Part shown: in pieces, positions 1 through 11,548 of the stretch
How positions within the stretch are numbered: the first letter of the stretch is position 1
How the letters are laid out: each line of letters begins with the position of its first letter
Assembly (NCBI GenBank): GCA_034440635.1
Contig: JAOTON010000950.1
Span: 1-64,000 of the forward strand
Direction: 5' to 3'
DNA from: Lepas anatifera
Lineage: Eukaryota > Arthropoda > Thecostraca > Lepadidae
Length of the DNA: 64,000 bases
Notes under the pieces: generated by a model
What the model saw: the letters and a program-made list of their open reading frames with translations, nothing else
Told to the model about the DNA's origin: nothing
Database searches by the model: none
Program-made: the position numbers and the translations under genes

Positions 1-1417
1 AATGACGGGAAAACGGCTTTATATGTGACACTGTGCCGATTCCCGGCAATGTGCGGTCAGCCGCCGAGTGGTCTCCCGCGATAATTCACATGGAGAGTGC
101 GAGTGGACCGGGCAGGGCGTGAATACTTGCAGCAATTGGCACACACGGCGGTCGGTGGCAGAGTTTCACCAGGACCGCTCCCAACTCCCGCGCTTCAGGC
201 CCAATTCCTATCAACTATTCACGTTTGCATCAAAAGTATTCCGGTTGAAACACGGAAACACAATTATTTTCCCCTGAGTTTTGACCAAAATTAGTGGGAT
301 TTGAAGAAAAGTGTGTTCAGCGTTTGATGCGTGTCCCAAAACAGTGCCACCCAGTTCGCAGGAGGTGGTTCTTGTAGTTTTTCAGACATGCATCCATTAT
401 CCATTCTAACACAGTGTTCTAACCAAAACGCACGGCGTTGCAACGCGCACAAACCGTCGATCTGCCGCAACGACCCGGGTCTTCAATTAGGACACAAAAC
501 GCCCTAACGCAACGCGTCGCACAGTGATGCAGCGCGTCGCAGAAAAAGTTGAACATTGTCCATTTTTTACGCCGACGGTTTGCGTCAGAAGCCCATCTCC
601 GTGTTATCTGTTGTTTATTTAGTCAATAAATGTAGTATGTGTTTTAAAAGAATACTTCAAATTGAAATTTATACTAAAAACTATATTGAAATTGGGCATG
701 ATCACATTTTTCTCCTAAACCGTTATTTTAATATTGTTTGTTGGTAAACAACAGTTCGTCGGAACTTTAGTTGCCAAATTGCTATCAAAGTTGAACCTTT
801 CCTCTGCCGGTCAAAGCTCCCAGAGCCAGGTAAATGACCGCGCTGCAACTACCGCCGACCGTCCGCGACGTCCCGTTTAGGACACCGCATGAACCACAAT
901 CGGGTCACATATTGCGCTTGGAGCGTGTCTGAAAAAAATCGACTACAGACCATGTATATTTCACATTTCATGCTCATAGACTTCGTCCCAATTTTTTTCA
1001 AATAAGTTGTTGGTCAAGGGAAGCATAGATTTTTGATTCTTGTTTCTGCAGATATACGGTCTGTAAGTTATAGCTTCAAGAAAATAGTAAAATCACCTAT
1101 TTCAGAAAAAGTGCGTATATCAAACTTCATAGGCATGTAAGCCTTTCGCCTACGAGGCTGAAAAAGCGAGCTTACTGGCCATGTAGTATACAACGCTAAA
1201 ATATCGTTGGTTATGACCAGCTTAAATTTAATTTCCGGAAAATTTTGAGCATTTTTAAACGTTTTCCCAGCATTGTGGCCAGTGAGCTGCATTCAGGATA
1301 TTACCAGCAAAAGTGTGCACATGGATCTTCATCGAATGCAAACGTCCATGGTTATCATTCAATAACTTCTCACGGGCCGTCGTGCGGCAGTGAGTGAGAA
1401 ATCCAGTTGTCTGGCGC
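1..1417. other. Non-coding stretch, nothing recognised
   Basis: I see no gene, RNA or known repeat here. The only frames are short (at most about 70 codons) and have no recognisable domain. Between about 450 and 545 there are several near-copies of an ACGCAACGCGTCGCA-like word, too irregular to call an array. Confidence 0.5.
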
Positions 1418-2645
1418 GCTCTGTCCCAGGACCCGGCCGGCACAGACGCAGTCCTAGGACCCGGCCGGCACAGACGCAGTCCCAGGACACGGCGGGCACA
1501 GACGCAGTCCCAGGACCCGGCCGGCACAGACGTCCTCCCAGGACCCGGCCGGCACAGACGCAGTCCCAGGACCCGGCCGGCACAGACGTCGTCCCAGGAC
1601 CCGGCCGGAACAGACGCGGTCCCAGGACCCGGCGGCACAGACCTCGTCCCAGGACACGGCCGGCACAGACGCGGTCCCAGGACCCGGTGGAACAGACGTC
1701 GTCCCAGGACCCGGCCGGCACAGACGCGGTCCCAGGACCCGGCCGGCACAGACGTCGTCCCAGGACCCGGCCGGCACAGACGCGGTCCCAGGACACGGCC
1801 GGCACAGAAGCGGTCCCAGGACCCGGCGGCACAGACGTCCTCCCAGGACCCGGCCGGCACAGACGCAGTCCCAGGACCCGGCCGGCACAGACGTCGTCCC
1901 AGGACCCGGCCGGAACAGACGCGGTCCCAGGACCCGGCGGCACAGACCTCGTCCCAGGACACGGCCGGCACAGACGCGGTCCCAGGACCCGGTGGAACAG
2001 ACGTCGTCCCAGGACCCGGCCGGCACAGACGCGGTCCCAGGACCCGGCCGGCACAGACGTCGTCCCAGGACCCGGCCGGCACAGACGCGGTCCCAGGACA
2101 CGGCCGGCACAGAAGCGGTCCCAGGACCCGGCGGCACAGACGTCCTCCCAGGACCCGGCCGGCACAGACGCAGTCCCAGGACCCGGCCGGCACAGACGTC
2201 GTCCCAGGACCCGGCCGGAACAGACGCGGTCCCAGGACCCGGCGGCACAGACCTCGTCCCAGGACACGGCCGGCACAGACGCGGTCCCAGGACCCGGTGG
2301 AACAGACGTCGTCCCAGGACCCAGCCGGCACAGACCTCGTCCCAGGACCCGGCGGCACAGACGTCGTCTCAGGACACGGCGGCAAAGACTTCGTCCTAGG
2401 ACCCGGCCGGCACAGGCGTCGTCCCAAGACACGGCCGGCACAGACTTCGTCCTAGGACCCGGCCGGCACAGACCTCGTCCCAGGACCCGGCCGGCACAGA
2501 CGTCCTCCCAGGACCCGGCCGGCACAGACGTCGTCCCAGGACCCGCCGGCACAGACGTCCTCCCAGGACCCGGCCGGCACAGATGTCGTCCCAGGACCCG
2601 GCCGGCACAGACGCGGTCCAAGGGCACGGCGGCACAGACGCGGTG
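1418..2645. repeat. GC-rich minisatellite with 305-bp higher-order repeat
   Basis: About 44 tandem units of 26-28 bp, consensus CAGGACCCGGCCGGCACAGA followed by CG(C/T)(A/G)GTCC. Variant units recur in a fixed order: the variant GGCGGCACAGACCTCG starts at 1631, 1936 and 2241, giving an exact 305-bp higher-order period of 11 units. Frames of 350-500 codons stay open on both strands only because the unit lacks stop trinucleotides; single-base unit-length changes shift the frame between units, so I do not read them as protein. Confidence 0.95.
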
Positions 2646-2649
2646 TTCC

Positions 2650-3290
2650 GCTCAAATTTACAGTTTATTAGACACTTCCTGTACTTTGAGAAAGCATAAG
2701 AGTGGCAGCAGCTATTTTCTATATTTTGAAGGCGCACGGGGATTTATTTCCCGGAAATATTATAGTACTAGTGAAAAAACTGCAGTGATCGATCGAGTTC
2801 GAAGCGAGCACAGTCATTCAGAAAATAAACATAGAATAACTATACTTTTAGTTTTATGCTCTGAGCCAGCTTGCTAAAATTGAATTTTTCAAACCTTCGA
2901 TCATTTTTCAAGCATGCTCCTTTCAACACTTCCCTTCTAATTCAATTCAAATGTTATCTTTCACGTATTCATTTATGTTAATGCTGCCACTTACGTTGCA
3001 GAAGAGCTTACTTACCTTAGGGCTTTTTATAAGGCGTTCGGTACAAGGCACCTTTGCACGCCTCTATAGTTGCAGAGAGCGTAGCATGATGTTCATTTAT
3101 ATGCGTCGATACAAATCTGTGGAAGCATATATGTTCCATTAACCGATTGTGTACTTTATTTAGGCACTTTGTCCAGGCTATTGCAAACCTGAAATTTTCA
3201 CACCGGACGTTTAGTTCAATTTATAAGCTTGAGCAGTTCCATTCATCAATTCGAGAAATGCTTGCGAAAACCAGTGAATTAAAAGTCAAC
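2650..3290. other. Non-coding spacer
   Basis: AT-rich DNA between the minisatellite and the first SINE. No gene or repeat recognised. Confidence 0.5.
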
Positions 3291-3295
3291 ATGCA

Positions 3296-3553
3296 ACACC
3301 CATAAAGCACGGGATGGCCTTTTCCAGCTGCCAGCCGACCTACATCGGGTAAATACTGGGTGCTGGAGCGTATCCGCGGAACTGATCTAAAGCCTTCTGT
3401 GTTACACTGCCAATGGGAGTGTTCAGAGCGGCATGGCCAGATCCCAAAGGCCTACCAGCCAAGCTGCCCGGGTGATACGCCAACTTGAAATGCTGTTTTA
3501 GGCATTGCCCCAACGTACCCACCCCAGGATTTGAGCCAAGAAACACTTGAAAT
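3296..3553 (-). mobile_element. tRNA-derived SINE, diverged copy
   Basis: On the minus strand this matches the body of the SINE at 62204-62562: the segment containing CGATGTAGGTCGGCTGGCAG and the end CCCGTGCTTTATGGG are shared, and a degenerate B-box-like GGCTCAAATCCTGGG lies near the 5' side. The tRNA head is poorly conserved, so both ends are approximate. Confidence 0.6.
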
Positions 3554-3554
3554 G

Positions 3555-4142
3555 TGTGCACTAGTTTGAATTAGTGAAATTGAGCTCTAAATTAGGTAGC
3601 ACTATAAGCGTGGATATGGACTTTTTAACTTTCTGCAAACATGCACTCCCAGCAGCTTGTCAGAGACTCGCCCAGTTAAAAAAGCAATTGTGTGCTGGAA
3701 GGTTTAGAAAATTTCCAATGTTTTGGACCAAACGTATGTTCACCGGAACATGTATGGCACTACATGTGCTATACACAGGTGCCCTGCTCTTCGACGCTTA
3801 TTTTTGTGAGTGGGGGCATGAATAAAATTAAAATACACGCGCTCATGATCAACACCACTGTGAGGGAAAATATCGCACAGAAAGAAACATGTGTGGTATT
3901 ACTGTGAAGAAGCCAATGGAAACACAGGCCCTGCACCTGATGCAACATACGTTTTATTGAGGGTAAAAACGGGTACCGGGCAGGCACACCTGAGCAGCAT
4001 CCTTCCGAAAAGGCATTCTGTAACAGAGGAGGCATCGATCGAGATGCAAATACATGATATAAGTAAAACGGCGCAAGACATTTTGGGTGGAGTATTTTTG
4101 GAAAATACTTTCACATGTAACATTGCACCTCAGGCTTACCGC
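3555..4142. other. Non-coding spacer
   Basis: Only small unrelated frames on both strands; nothing recognised before the satellite starts. Confidence 0.45.
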
Positions 4143-4844
4143 TGTACTGTGCCGCAGCATAGGTTTAAAGCTGAAGTGTGCCGTACTACTGCAGTATCTG
4201 GCCTGCCAGTATACTGTGCCGCAGTATAGGTCTGAAGCTAGACTGTGCCGTACTACTGCACTGTTTGGCCTGCCAGTATACTGTGCCGCAGTATAGGTCT
4301 GAAGCTAGACTGTGCCGTACTTCTGCACTGTTTGGCCTGACAGTATACTGTGCCGCAGTATAGGTCTGAAGCTAGACTGTGCCGTACTACTGCAGTGTCT
4401 GGCCTGCCAGTATACTGTGCCGCAATATAGGTCTGAAGCTAGACTGTGCCGTACTGCTGCAGTGTCTGGCCTGCCAGTATACTGTGACGCAGTATAGGTC
4501 TGAAGCTAGACTGTGCCGTACTACTGCACTGTTTGGCCTGACAGTATACTGTGCCGCAGTATAGGTCTGAAGCTAGACTGTGCCGTACTACTACAGTGTC
4601 TGGCCTGCCAGTATACTGTGCCGCAGTATAGGTCTGAAGCCACACTGTGCCGTACTACTACAGTGTCTGGCCTGCCAGTATACTGTGCCGCAGTATAGGT
4701 CTGAAGCTAGACTGTGCCGTACTACTACAGTGTCTGGCCTGCCAGTATACTGTGCCGCAGTATAGGTCTGAAGCTAGACTGTGCCGTACTACTACAGTGT
4801 CTGGCCTGCCAGTATACTGTGCCGCAGTATAGGTCTGAAGCTAG
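4143..4844. repeat. 67-bp satellite, left block
   Basis: About ten tandem units of exactly 67 bp, built on GTATACTGTGCCGCAGTATA, GGTCTGAAGCTAGACTGTGC and CTGCAGTGTCTGGCCTGCCA. Neighbouring units are nearly identical apart from the first two, which are more diverged (array edge). Since 67 is not a multiple of three, the 61-codon frames that restart every 67 or 134 bp are by-products. The array continues at 5826 after a transposon insertion. Confidence 0.95.
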
Positions 4845-5566
4845 CAGTGGCGGCGCTTCCATAGAGGCACATTAGGCACTGTCTAGCCACTTTTAAATGT
4901 CGAAGTCAGTATGTATTTTATGTGGAAGAAATCTACCTTGACTCCACGGTTAAGTTGCAGAGAAGATTGCTTTTTCGGATCACTGGGTCAAAGAGCTGAT
5001 AATTTGCATCTCTGACAATCCAAATTTGCAGCTTTTACCGTCAACAAATATGATATCAGGCACTTCGCGAATCCGCTGAATCTGCCTAACACCGTGTCAA
5101 ACCTAGCATGTGCTTTTTGATTGACATCTCTAATACCTCATTCATTCGGGTACTGGCTCGTAAAATCAGCAACCTAGGCTTGCCTGAAGTGCTAGGACAT
5201 GCGATGCCGCGTCTTAGGACCTTGATTACAGCGGATTCATGTATTGGTTTTCTTGTATTCGCGGATTTCTAGCCTTCTCTAGTAGGTACAGTTGCTTGGC
5301 AATTATTAGCAAGATATTTAAATTGGGAAACCCTTATGAAGAGCGCGAGTCATGGCACAAAATCTGGGGGATGAAATTTTAACAAATCCGTTCGATCATA
5401 CAGCGAGAAATGGGATGTCATAAAAATAAACTGCCGAAGCTGTCCTTGAAATGGGAAGCTCTTGTGAGTACCTTGTCCTTCCTGGCTTACTTACCTACCT
5501 ACCTATCCTTCTTGAATATTGCCTTGCAACTTCATACACTGCCACACAACCGTTTCCACATCCCCG

Positions 5567-5651
<85 letters not shown>

Positions 5652-5825
5652 GATATTCAACATTTTAACATAAATATTATTTTTTCTCATCGACTTAAGC
5701 TTTGCCCCCTCTCCAGGCGACCTGCTGTATCCGCCCCTGTCCACTATCAGGTAAAAAGCCTGGGCGACGTCCCCACCTCTAAAAAATCGTGCCTAGGCTG
5801 TCATAGTGTTCAAGCGCCGCCGCTG
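4845..5825. mobile_element. Non-autonomous hAT-type element inserted in the satellite
   Basis: The left end is CAGTGGCGGCGCTT. The right end, read on the other strand, is CAGCGGCGGCGCTT, a 14-bp terminal inverted repeat with one mismatch and the CAG..CTG termini typical of hAT elements. It is flanked by GAAGCTAG (4837-4844) and GAAGGTAG (5826-5833), an 8-bp target duplication with one mismatch, as expected for hAT. The host satellite resumes in register on both sides. No transposase frame is present in the 981 bp, so it would need an enzyme supplied in trans. It contains the TA microsatellite at 5571-5648. Confidence 0.85.
5571..5648. repeat. (AT)n microsatellite
   Basis: 78 bp of uninterrupted AT dinucleotides, lying inside the hAT-type element. 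Confidence 0.98.
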
Positions 5826-6175
5826 GAAGGTAGACTGTGCCGTACTACTGCAGTATCTGGCCTGCCAGTATACTGTGCCGCAGCATAGGTCTGAAGCTAG
5901 ACTGTGCTGTACTACTGCACTGTCTGGCCTGCCAGTATACTGTGCCGCAGTATAGGTCTGAAGCTACACTGTGCCGTACTACTGCAGTAATCTGGCCTGT
6001 TAGTATACTGTGCCGCAGTATAGGTCTGAAGTTAGACTGTGCCGTACTAATTCAGTGTCTGGCCTGCCAGTATACTGTGCCGCAGTATAGGTCTGAAGCT
6101 AGACTGTTCCGTACTGCTGTAGTGTCTGGCCTACCAGTATACTGTGTCGCAGTGCATTGCCTGCGACTATACTGT
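5826..6175. repeat. 67-bp satellite, right block
   Basis: About five further units of the satellite at 4143-4844. The last units decay (for example the unit with CTGTGTCGCAGTGCATTGCC) before the array fades near 6175. Confidence 0.93.
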
Positions 6176-7464
6176 GCCGCCGAACATACTTTGCAGGCAA
6201 ATGTTTCTTGAAAATCATGTGACAAACCACACCGCTTACACACTTTGACAGGGAGGAAACCAACACCACCTGATGTTGACCTTTTAAGCGTGCGACACTT
6301 GCCACTCGGACTGCTGGATGAAACCCGCCAAAAAGAGTTTTAGCCTGCTGTTACCAAACCTGCCTGCGAAAATTACTAATCGGCCACATCGCTGACTTGG
6401 CTCTTTCGATAAATATAGCTTACATTTCATGGAATTCGGCTAAGACTCAGCTCAACAAAAACAGGAGGCACTATCTGAAAGAAACAAAATGTTTTCTTAC
6501 AACATACACATCTAGTTGCGTAATTTTCTCGCACAAAAGAGTTGACTACTCTCATCAAAGCATGGTCTCACCTATATTCATATTTCCAGCTTGGTCCTAA
6601 AGAAAATGGTCGGCCACGATCCGGAATATGATTTACACCAAATCCAACACGGTCTCATTGGTTCCCACGCAACCAACCGAATGGCTGCGAACTATCTCCT
6701 GGGTTCTCTTACCTGCCCTTACCGTACCCGCACATTTACAAGCTTTGTAATGCCAGCCTGCTCGAATGACCGAGGCTTCATCCCGTCTCACCAGGGCTCT
6801 CTCCGTACAGGACATCGGCTGAGGGTTTTAACGGACACCTGAGCTCCTACTAACTCCGCAACCTGTCGTGAAAAAAATGTTAAGCTATCCCATCGATTTG
6901 TCTGCTCTTAAACCTGAATTTCAGCAGCATTCGCGGAACTCAGAATCTTTAAAATTCAGGGCAATGTCGGAAATTATCCGTAGCGTGGATGCCAAGAGAC
7001 TTTAAAAGTAGTTTTCACTGAATTTGAATAGAAAAATGAGCCGTAAACATACAAAACAAGTTTGTTGAGCCTTAGTGCTACCTTCCACAGGGTGCCCATC
7101 CAAGTCCAGCAGACCAGCAGGGCAGATTGGATGGCGTTCGGATATCAGCGGCAGTTGCACCACTATAAGGTGAAATATTCTTGATTTTGTTTCGTTCAAG
7201 TGATTCAATAATAACACTTTACATTTGCGACATTCGGCAACTGAACTCTGTTCTGAGCTGAAAGTGGCTGAGTGGCTGCCCACCGATCCATCCTGCCGAG
7301 AGCTTCCAAACGATGCCCAACATTTGGTGTAGTCTTTGCGAGAGGCAAGTTTGGGTATGGTTTGCTTGTTATTTGAAGGGACAGAAAATCATCATGGTCT
7401 GGCTGCAGATTAAGGCCCTGGCTTGAACGGACCAAAATTAAATTTGGACCAGAGGTTTCTGAAG
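6176..7464. other. Non-coding spacer
   Basis: No gene, RNA or repeat recognised. Short frames on either strand show no domain. Confidence 0.45.
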
Positions 7465-7867
7465 TTAACCCTATTTCCGGTAGGGGGCTAATATTGCCCC
7501 TCCCTTCAGGTTTTTCGAGAATATCTCCGAAACGGCTTGCGATAGAACTTTCAAACTTCGTGCCTTTTCCTAAAACTAGCACAGGCAGGTTTCCTGAAAT
7601 TTTTAAAATTATATATTTACCAGGGACGGAGCTATGGCTGGGTTTTTGGGAGGTTCTATCCACAAACCAAGTATTATCGTATGCGGTGGGTTCTTTCTAA
7701 AAGGAAGCCGTCCCTGCTGATCCTGATACCAGTTATATGCTTTTATTATATCATTTGTTATGTGAGATGATAGTGCATTCACAATTGTCACTATTTGTAT
7801 TCATCAGGGGCGGTTACAGAAGTTCAAAATGAGGGGAATGTTATCAAGAAGGACTAAACGTTAGTAA

Positions 7868-7943
7868 GTTTTATCAGCTGATAGTGTAAATGAGCTGCAG
7901 AAAAGGTTTTATCAGCTGATAGTGTAAATGAGCTGCAGAAAAA
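7868..7943 (+). repeat. 38-bp tandem duplication in reverse transcriptase
   Basis: GTTTTATCAGCTGATAGTGT and the following bases through AAAAG are repeated exactly with a period of 38 bp (7868 and 7906). The length is not a multiple of three, so it breaks the frame of the reverse transcriptase fragment it sits in. Confidence 0.9.
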
Positions 7944-8722
7944 GGTTAGTCATGTTCTTTCGTTAACGTCCAAATGGTTTGAATCAAACAGACTGTCACT
8001 AAATGCTTTGAAATCAAATTACCAAATTTACTCTCGGAACACTGTTGCGGATATAGACTTAAGAATAAATGAAGTGAAAATCCTGAGACTAAAGCAAATT
8101 AAATATTTAGGAATACTAATAGATGAAAACCTCAAATGGGACTCTCACATAACATCTTTATCATCCAAAATAAGTCGAAATCTCGGAATAATGAGCAGGG
8201 CAAAACATTATCTTTCAACCCGTGAACTGATGTGTCTATATAATACGTTGATATTACCTCATTTAAATTACTGTGCAATTGTTCGGGGAACAAATTACGA
8301 ATCCAGACTCGACAAAATTGTTAAATTGCAAAAAGAGCAGTCAGAATTATCGCAAAGAAACCATATTTTTCTCACACCAATGATATTTTCTTAGAGTTAG
8401 GCATCCTAAAGTTCCCCGATTTGGTTTCCGAACAAAAGATCATAATTCTGTCAAAGGTTGTTGCTGGCTTGTCACCTCCTATTCTGAGTTCACTTTTCCG
8501 TCGTCAAAATCCAGGGATAACCAGGTTGGTTCAACATTTTGAAATTCCCTTACTCCAATTAATTATCGTAGATTTTCCTTTCATATACAGCTCCGAGTGC
8601 ATGGAACGAAATTATATGCTCGCTGTTTCCCAATATTGATGATGTGCCCCTGAACAAGGCTACTCTAAAAAAACAAATTAGAAACTTCTACCTCCTGAAA
8701 TATCGCAGAGATAATGAATAGT
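7907..8722 (+). pseudogene. Non-LTR (CR1/L2-like) reverse transcriptase C-terminal fragment
   Basis: This is the end of a reverse transcriptase ORF of a non-LTR retrotransposon. Visible landmarks in order: W.....LSLN..K at about 7970-8010, the KYLGILIDENLKWDSHI block (8098-8148), a TLILPHLNYC block (8250-8280), a KLQK.. AVRII segment near 8335, LELGILKFPDL (8388-8420) and the terminal KKQIRNFYLLKYRRDNE ending at the TAG near 8722. The frame changes near 8335 and again upstream at the 38-bp duplication, and another shift follows about 8500, so it is dead. The order of blocks fits the CR1/L2/Rex group; the fingers and the YADD catalytic site lie upstream and are missing, so it is 5'-truncated, as is usual for such copies. 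Confidence 0.85.
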
Positions 8723-10426
8723 CAAACGTGCTGTGGTGCTATAGTTCTTGCGTGTGTACGTGTGAATGAGCCGTGCGTGAGTCTCTGTTGGTGCGTGTGA
8801 AAAACGTTTGTTTCTTTTTTTTTGTATGTATGTGCATGGTTATGAGTGTCATCACTTATATTCGAATTTCGTCTTTTGTTTTTGTTTCGTGGTGATCTTT
8901 CTTAGTAAATCCCCGCTTCCTTGTCATTCGCCTTACAACTATCACTTTCCCCGCAAATCCCCTCAGTCAACCCCTGTTTTCTAGTAGATGTTACTAGTTC
9001 GTCTACCTGTCTGCTAGATTCCAGGGAATTACTAACTTAAATCCGCATGGAGTAGTCTGCATGGAAATGAGCACTAACACTAAACGATTAGGTGTGATCA
9101 GTCTCTCTTTTATTAACAGTGGGTTAATGGTCGAGGCTTTTGTAGCATTTTACAGAAGCCTTCTTTAAGCAACCTTTTTATAACAATTGCTTAAATAGTA
9201 ACACAGTTGTTTTTTGCTATCTTATGTTTTTGCTTCATTTCCTAGCAGGGCGTGCCGCGACTCGTTTAAATTTATGTTTCTGGTGTTAACGTAAGGGTGC
9301 TGTTGTCGTTGGGATCGCGGTGGGGGCACGCCTGGCTGCCTTTTAAAATGGGGTGGCGGACCTTTTAGAAAAAAATAAGTGAGAAGACGACTGCTTACAG
9401 CCGTGCCAGGGCGAATGCAATTGGGTATATGACAATTCAAAATAGTTATAACCCAATTTTAGATTACCAGTGGCGTGTCCAGTCACTATAATGTAGAGTA
9501 AATCACAAATATAAAAGCATATGTGAGTTCACTTAGAGCTTTGTGCGAGACTAGCATGCTCTGTATGTATTCAGTTTCAGGAACGACAAAGGAAATATTT
9601 CGCCCATTGACAGATGGCGGAGACAACAGCATACGGAACGTGTTACCAATGGCGGAAAAGTGTCAGTATTTGAGGGGGTAACATTACATTTTCAAAATAT
9701 ATATTCCCAGCCAGTATCACCGCCGCGACTCAATATCGTCGTATATTGAAAATGTGTTTCCAATCACCCCCACCCCCCACCCCCACGACGAGAGTCCTTG
9801 ATCCATCTATGTCACCCCCTTTCCCAGAGCTGCCATGGGAGGGTAAAAATTATCAGAAATGAATTTCAACTAGTCGATGGACTAATATACTCATGCATAC
9901 CACTCGCATATTGTTGGTATGTATTTTACCCCACTATTTTACCTTACTGCATCCGCCCCTGATGAGTTTTTCGCTTTTTTCATTTATTTGTGTGTCAAAG
10001 ATGCCAAGCAGTATATGACGGCTTCTAATCCGCGTAACAAAAACTTTTTAGGTTGTATATATTTCCCCTCATAGCCCTGGTCCTGGAATTGCCATTGCAT
10101 TTCGAATTTTTGCGTAACTCGAGTATATGACAATTTTGAGTTAATTATTTGTAAATCTGAACTAGTTTTGTGAAAATCATACCACAGAGACATGGGTTAT
10201 GGAAAATCTAAAAAAAATACACAAAAATTGTATATTTTGCACGACTTTTCGCTTAAAAATCAAAATTTGGAAATTTTCTTTTTAAAATAAATTTTAGCGT
10301 AAGGTTAATCTATAGCACTTTGAATTTTCAAAATCGGCCGGATAGATTACGAGATCTTAGGGGGGCCGATATTGCCCCCCATGCCGGAAATAGGGGTAGC
10401 CAGGAGCCTGACGGAAATAGGGTTAA

Positions 10427-11548
10427 TCGTTGGGCAGATAAGCGAAGCGACCCATTTCTAGATGTAATTTCAACAGGACGGATTGGTGAAAACTCGACAT
10501 GGTCGAACTGATCCGAGCCTCCTGAGAGGTAAAAACTTGGCCTTAAGGCCGATGAAGGAAAGAAATTCATTCAATACTGGAACTTATGAAAAATCACTAA
10601 GATAATACCTATGGCTATTATAGTTTCCCTGTAGTTGGAGCTACAGACTAATGAATTCCACAAATTTTCCCCTCATCCAAGACCATCGAAAGAGTGCTTG
10701 TGATTTGGCCAAGAAGGGCACCATGCCGCACTACCGCAGTTTATCAGGGTTCAAGCTGCATTGTGGGGACGCGCTGCTGATCGGATGGAGACTGGGGGGG
10801 GTGGAGAAATTTCAAGGAACGCCGGAAATATTAAAGGAAGCGTCGAAGTAAGACCAGTGCCCTGCTCCCCGAGTTCCTTATTTCTTATGAGTTTGTGGTT
10901 TTTATGGCTAGGGGGATTAGTTAGAAATGCGAAAATTATAGCCCGTTTTTATTGTTCTTGGTCTTCACAGAAAAGATAACAGATGCAGTGTGACCCACAT
11001 TGGGATACCTACCTAAATCAGGATTTAAACAGAGCCATACATTTTACAAAAGTAACGCTGCCACGCATAAAGCACATTAAAAATGACAATTGATACATAT
11101 GTGAAGATAACAAGCATGTCAGTATGAAGCAAAACATAAAGCAAATACAAATACCAGCTTTGAAAATGATATCGTTCTCGATGTTGGTGAAATTTTAGCC
11201 GAAGCCGAATCATCCCGATCCCGTACGCTATCAGAAAAAATATGTTTCAAGCACTGTGTGTTGGAACTGTAAAACACCAACCACCCCGGAGATCCTTAGC
11301 GCAATATCTATCCTCGCATCATTTGAGTGAAAATGTCTAGTGAGTTCATGAGACTTACTTAAGCAAAAATCTTATCAGGGTTTACGATTGCAGGTGATCA
11401 GACTTGGCACTCTATAAACAACAGTACCAATGTACAAAAACAAAACCAATTACAGCGTTTGGTCAAAACAAGATCATCATACCAAAAGACATAACGAAAA
11501 ATCGATGATGCCACAACGTGGCACAGGCCTCGATATACTAAGAGATGT
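10427..11548. other. Non-coding stretch downstream of gene at 11549
   Basis: AT-rich DNA with no recognisable gene. It would contain the 3' UTR of the minus-strand gene; I did not find a convincing AATAAA on that strand close to the stop codon. Confidence 0.45.

Larger units (their letters stand above)
7805..9961. mobile_element. Possible hAT-type ends
   Basis: CAGGGGCGGTTACAG at 7805 and, on the minus strand, CAGGGGCGGATGCAG ending at 9961 look like a hAT terminal inverted repeat. The flanking 8-mers (GTATTCAT and ATGAGTTT) do not match, so these may be ends of two different insertions. There is no hAT transposase frame between them. Confidence 0.3.
7465..10426. mobile_element. TTAA-flanked element (piggyBac type), composite
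   Basis: TTAA (7465-7468) is followed by CCCTATTTCCGGTAGGGGGC. At the other end ACGGAAATAGGG is followed by TTAA (10423-10426), which reads TTAACCCTATTTCCGT on the other strand. A second internal copy of the end (10384-10398) gives CCCCTATTTCCGGCATGGGG on the minus strand, so the right side is doubled. Both sides carry a run like GGGGGCAATATTGCCCCC just inside the end. TTAA target use is the signature of piggyBac elements. No piggyBac transposase frame is seen inside; the element has acquired a CR1-like fragment. It could also be two separate half-elements. Confidence 0.55.

Noticed and set aside
1255..2877. Frames of 353-495 codons on both strands rich in Pro, Gly and Arg
   Set aside because: They are readings of the GC-rich minisatellite; the unit is about 28 bp, frame changes between units, and both strands are open at once.
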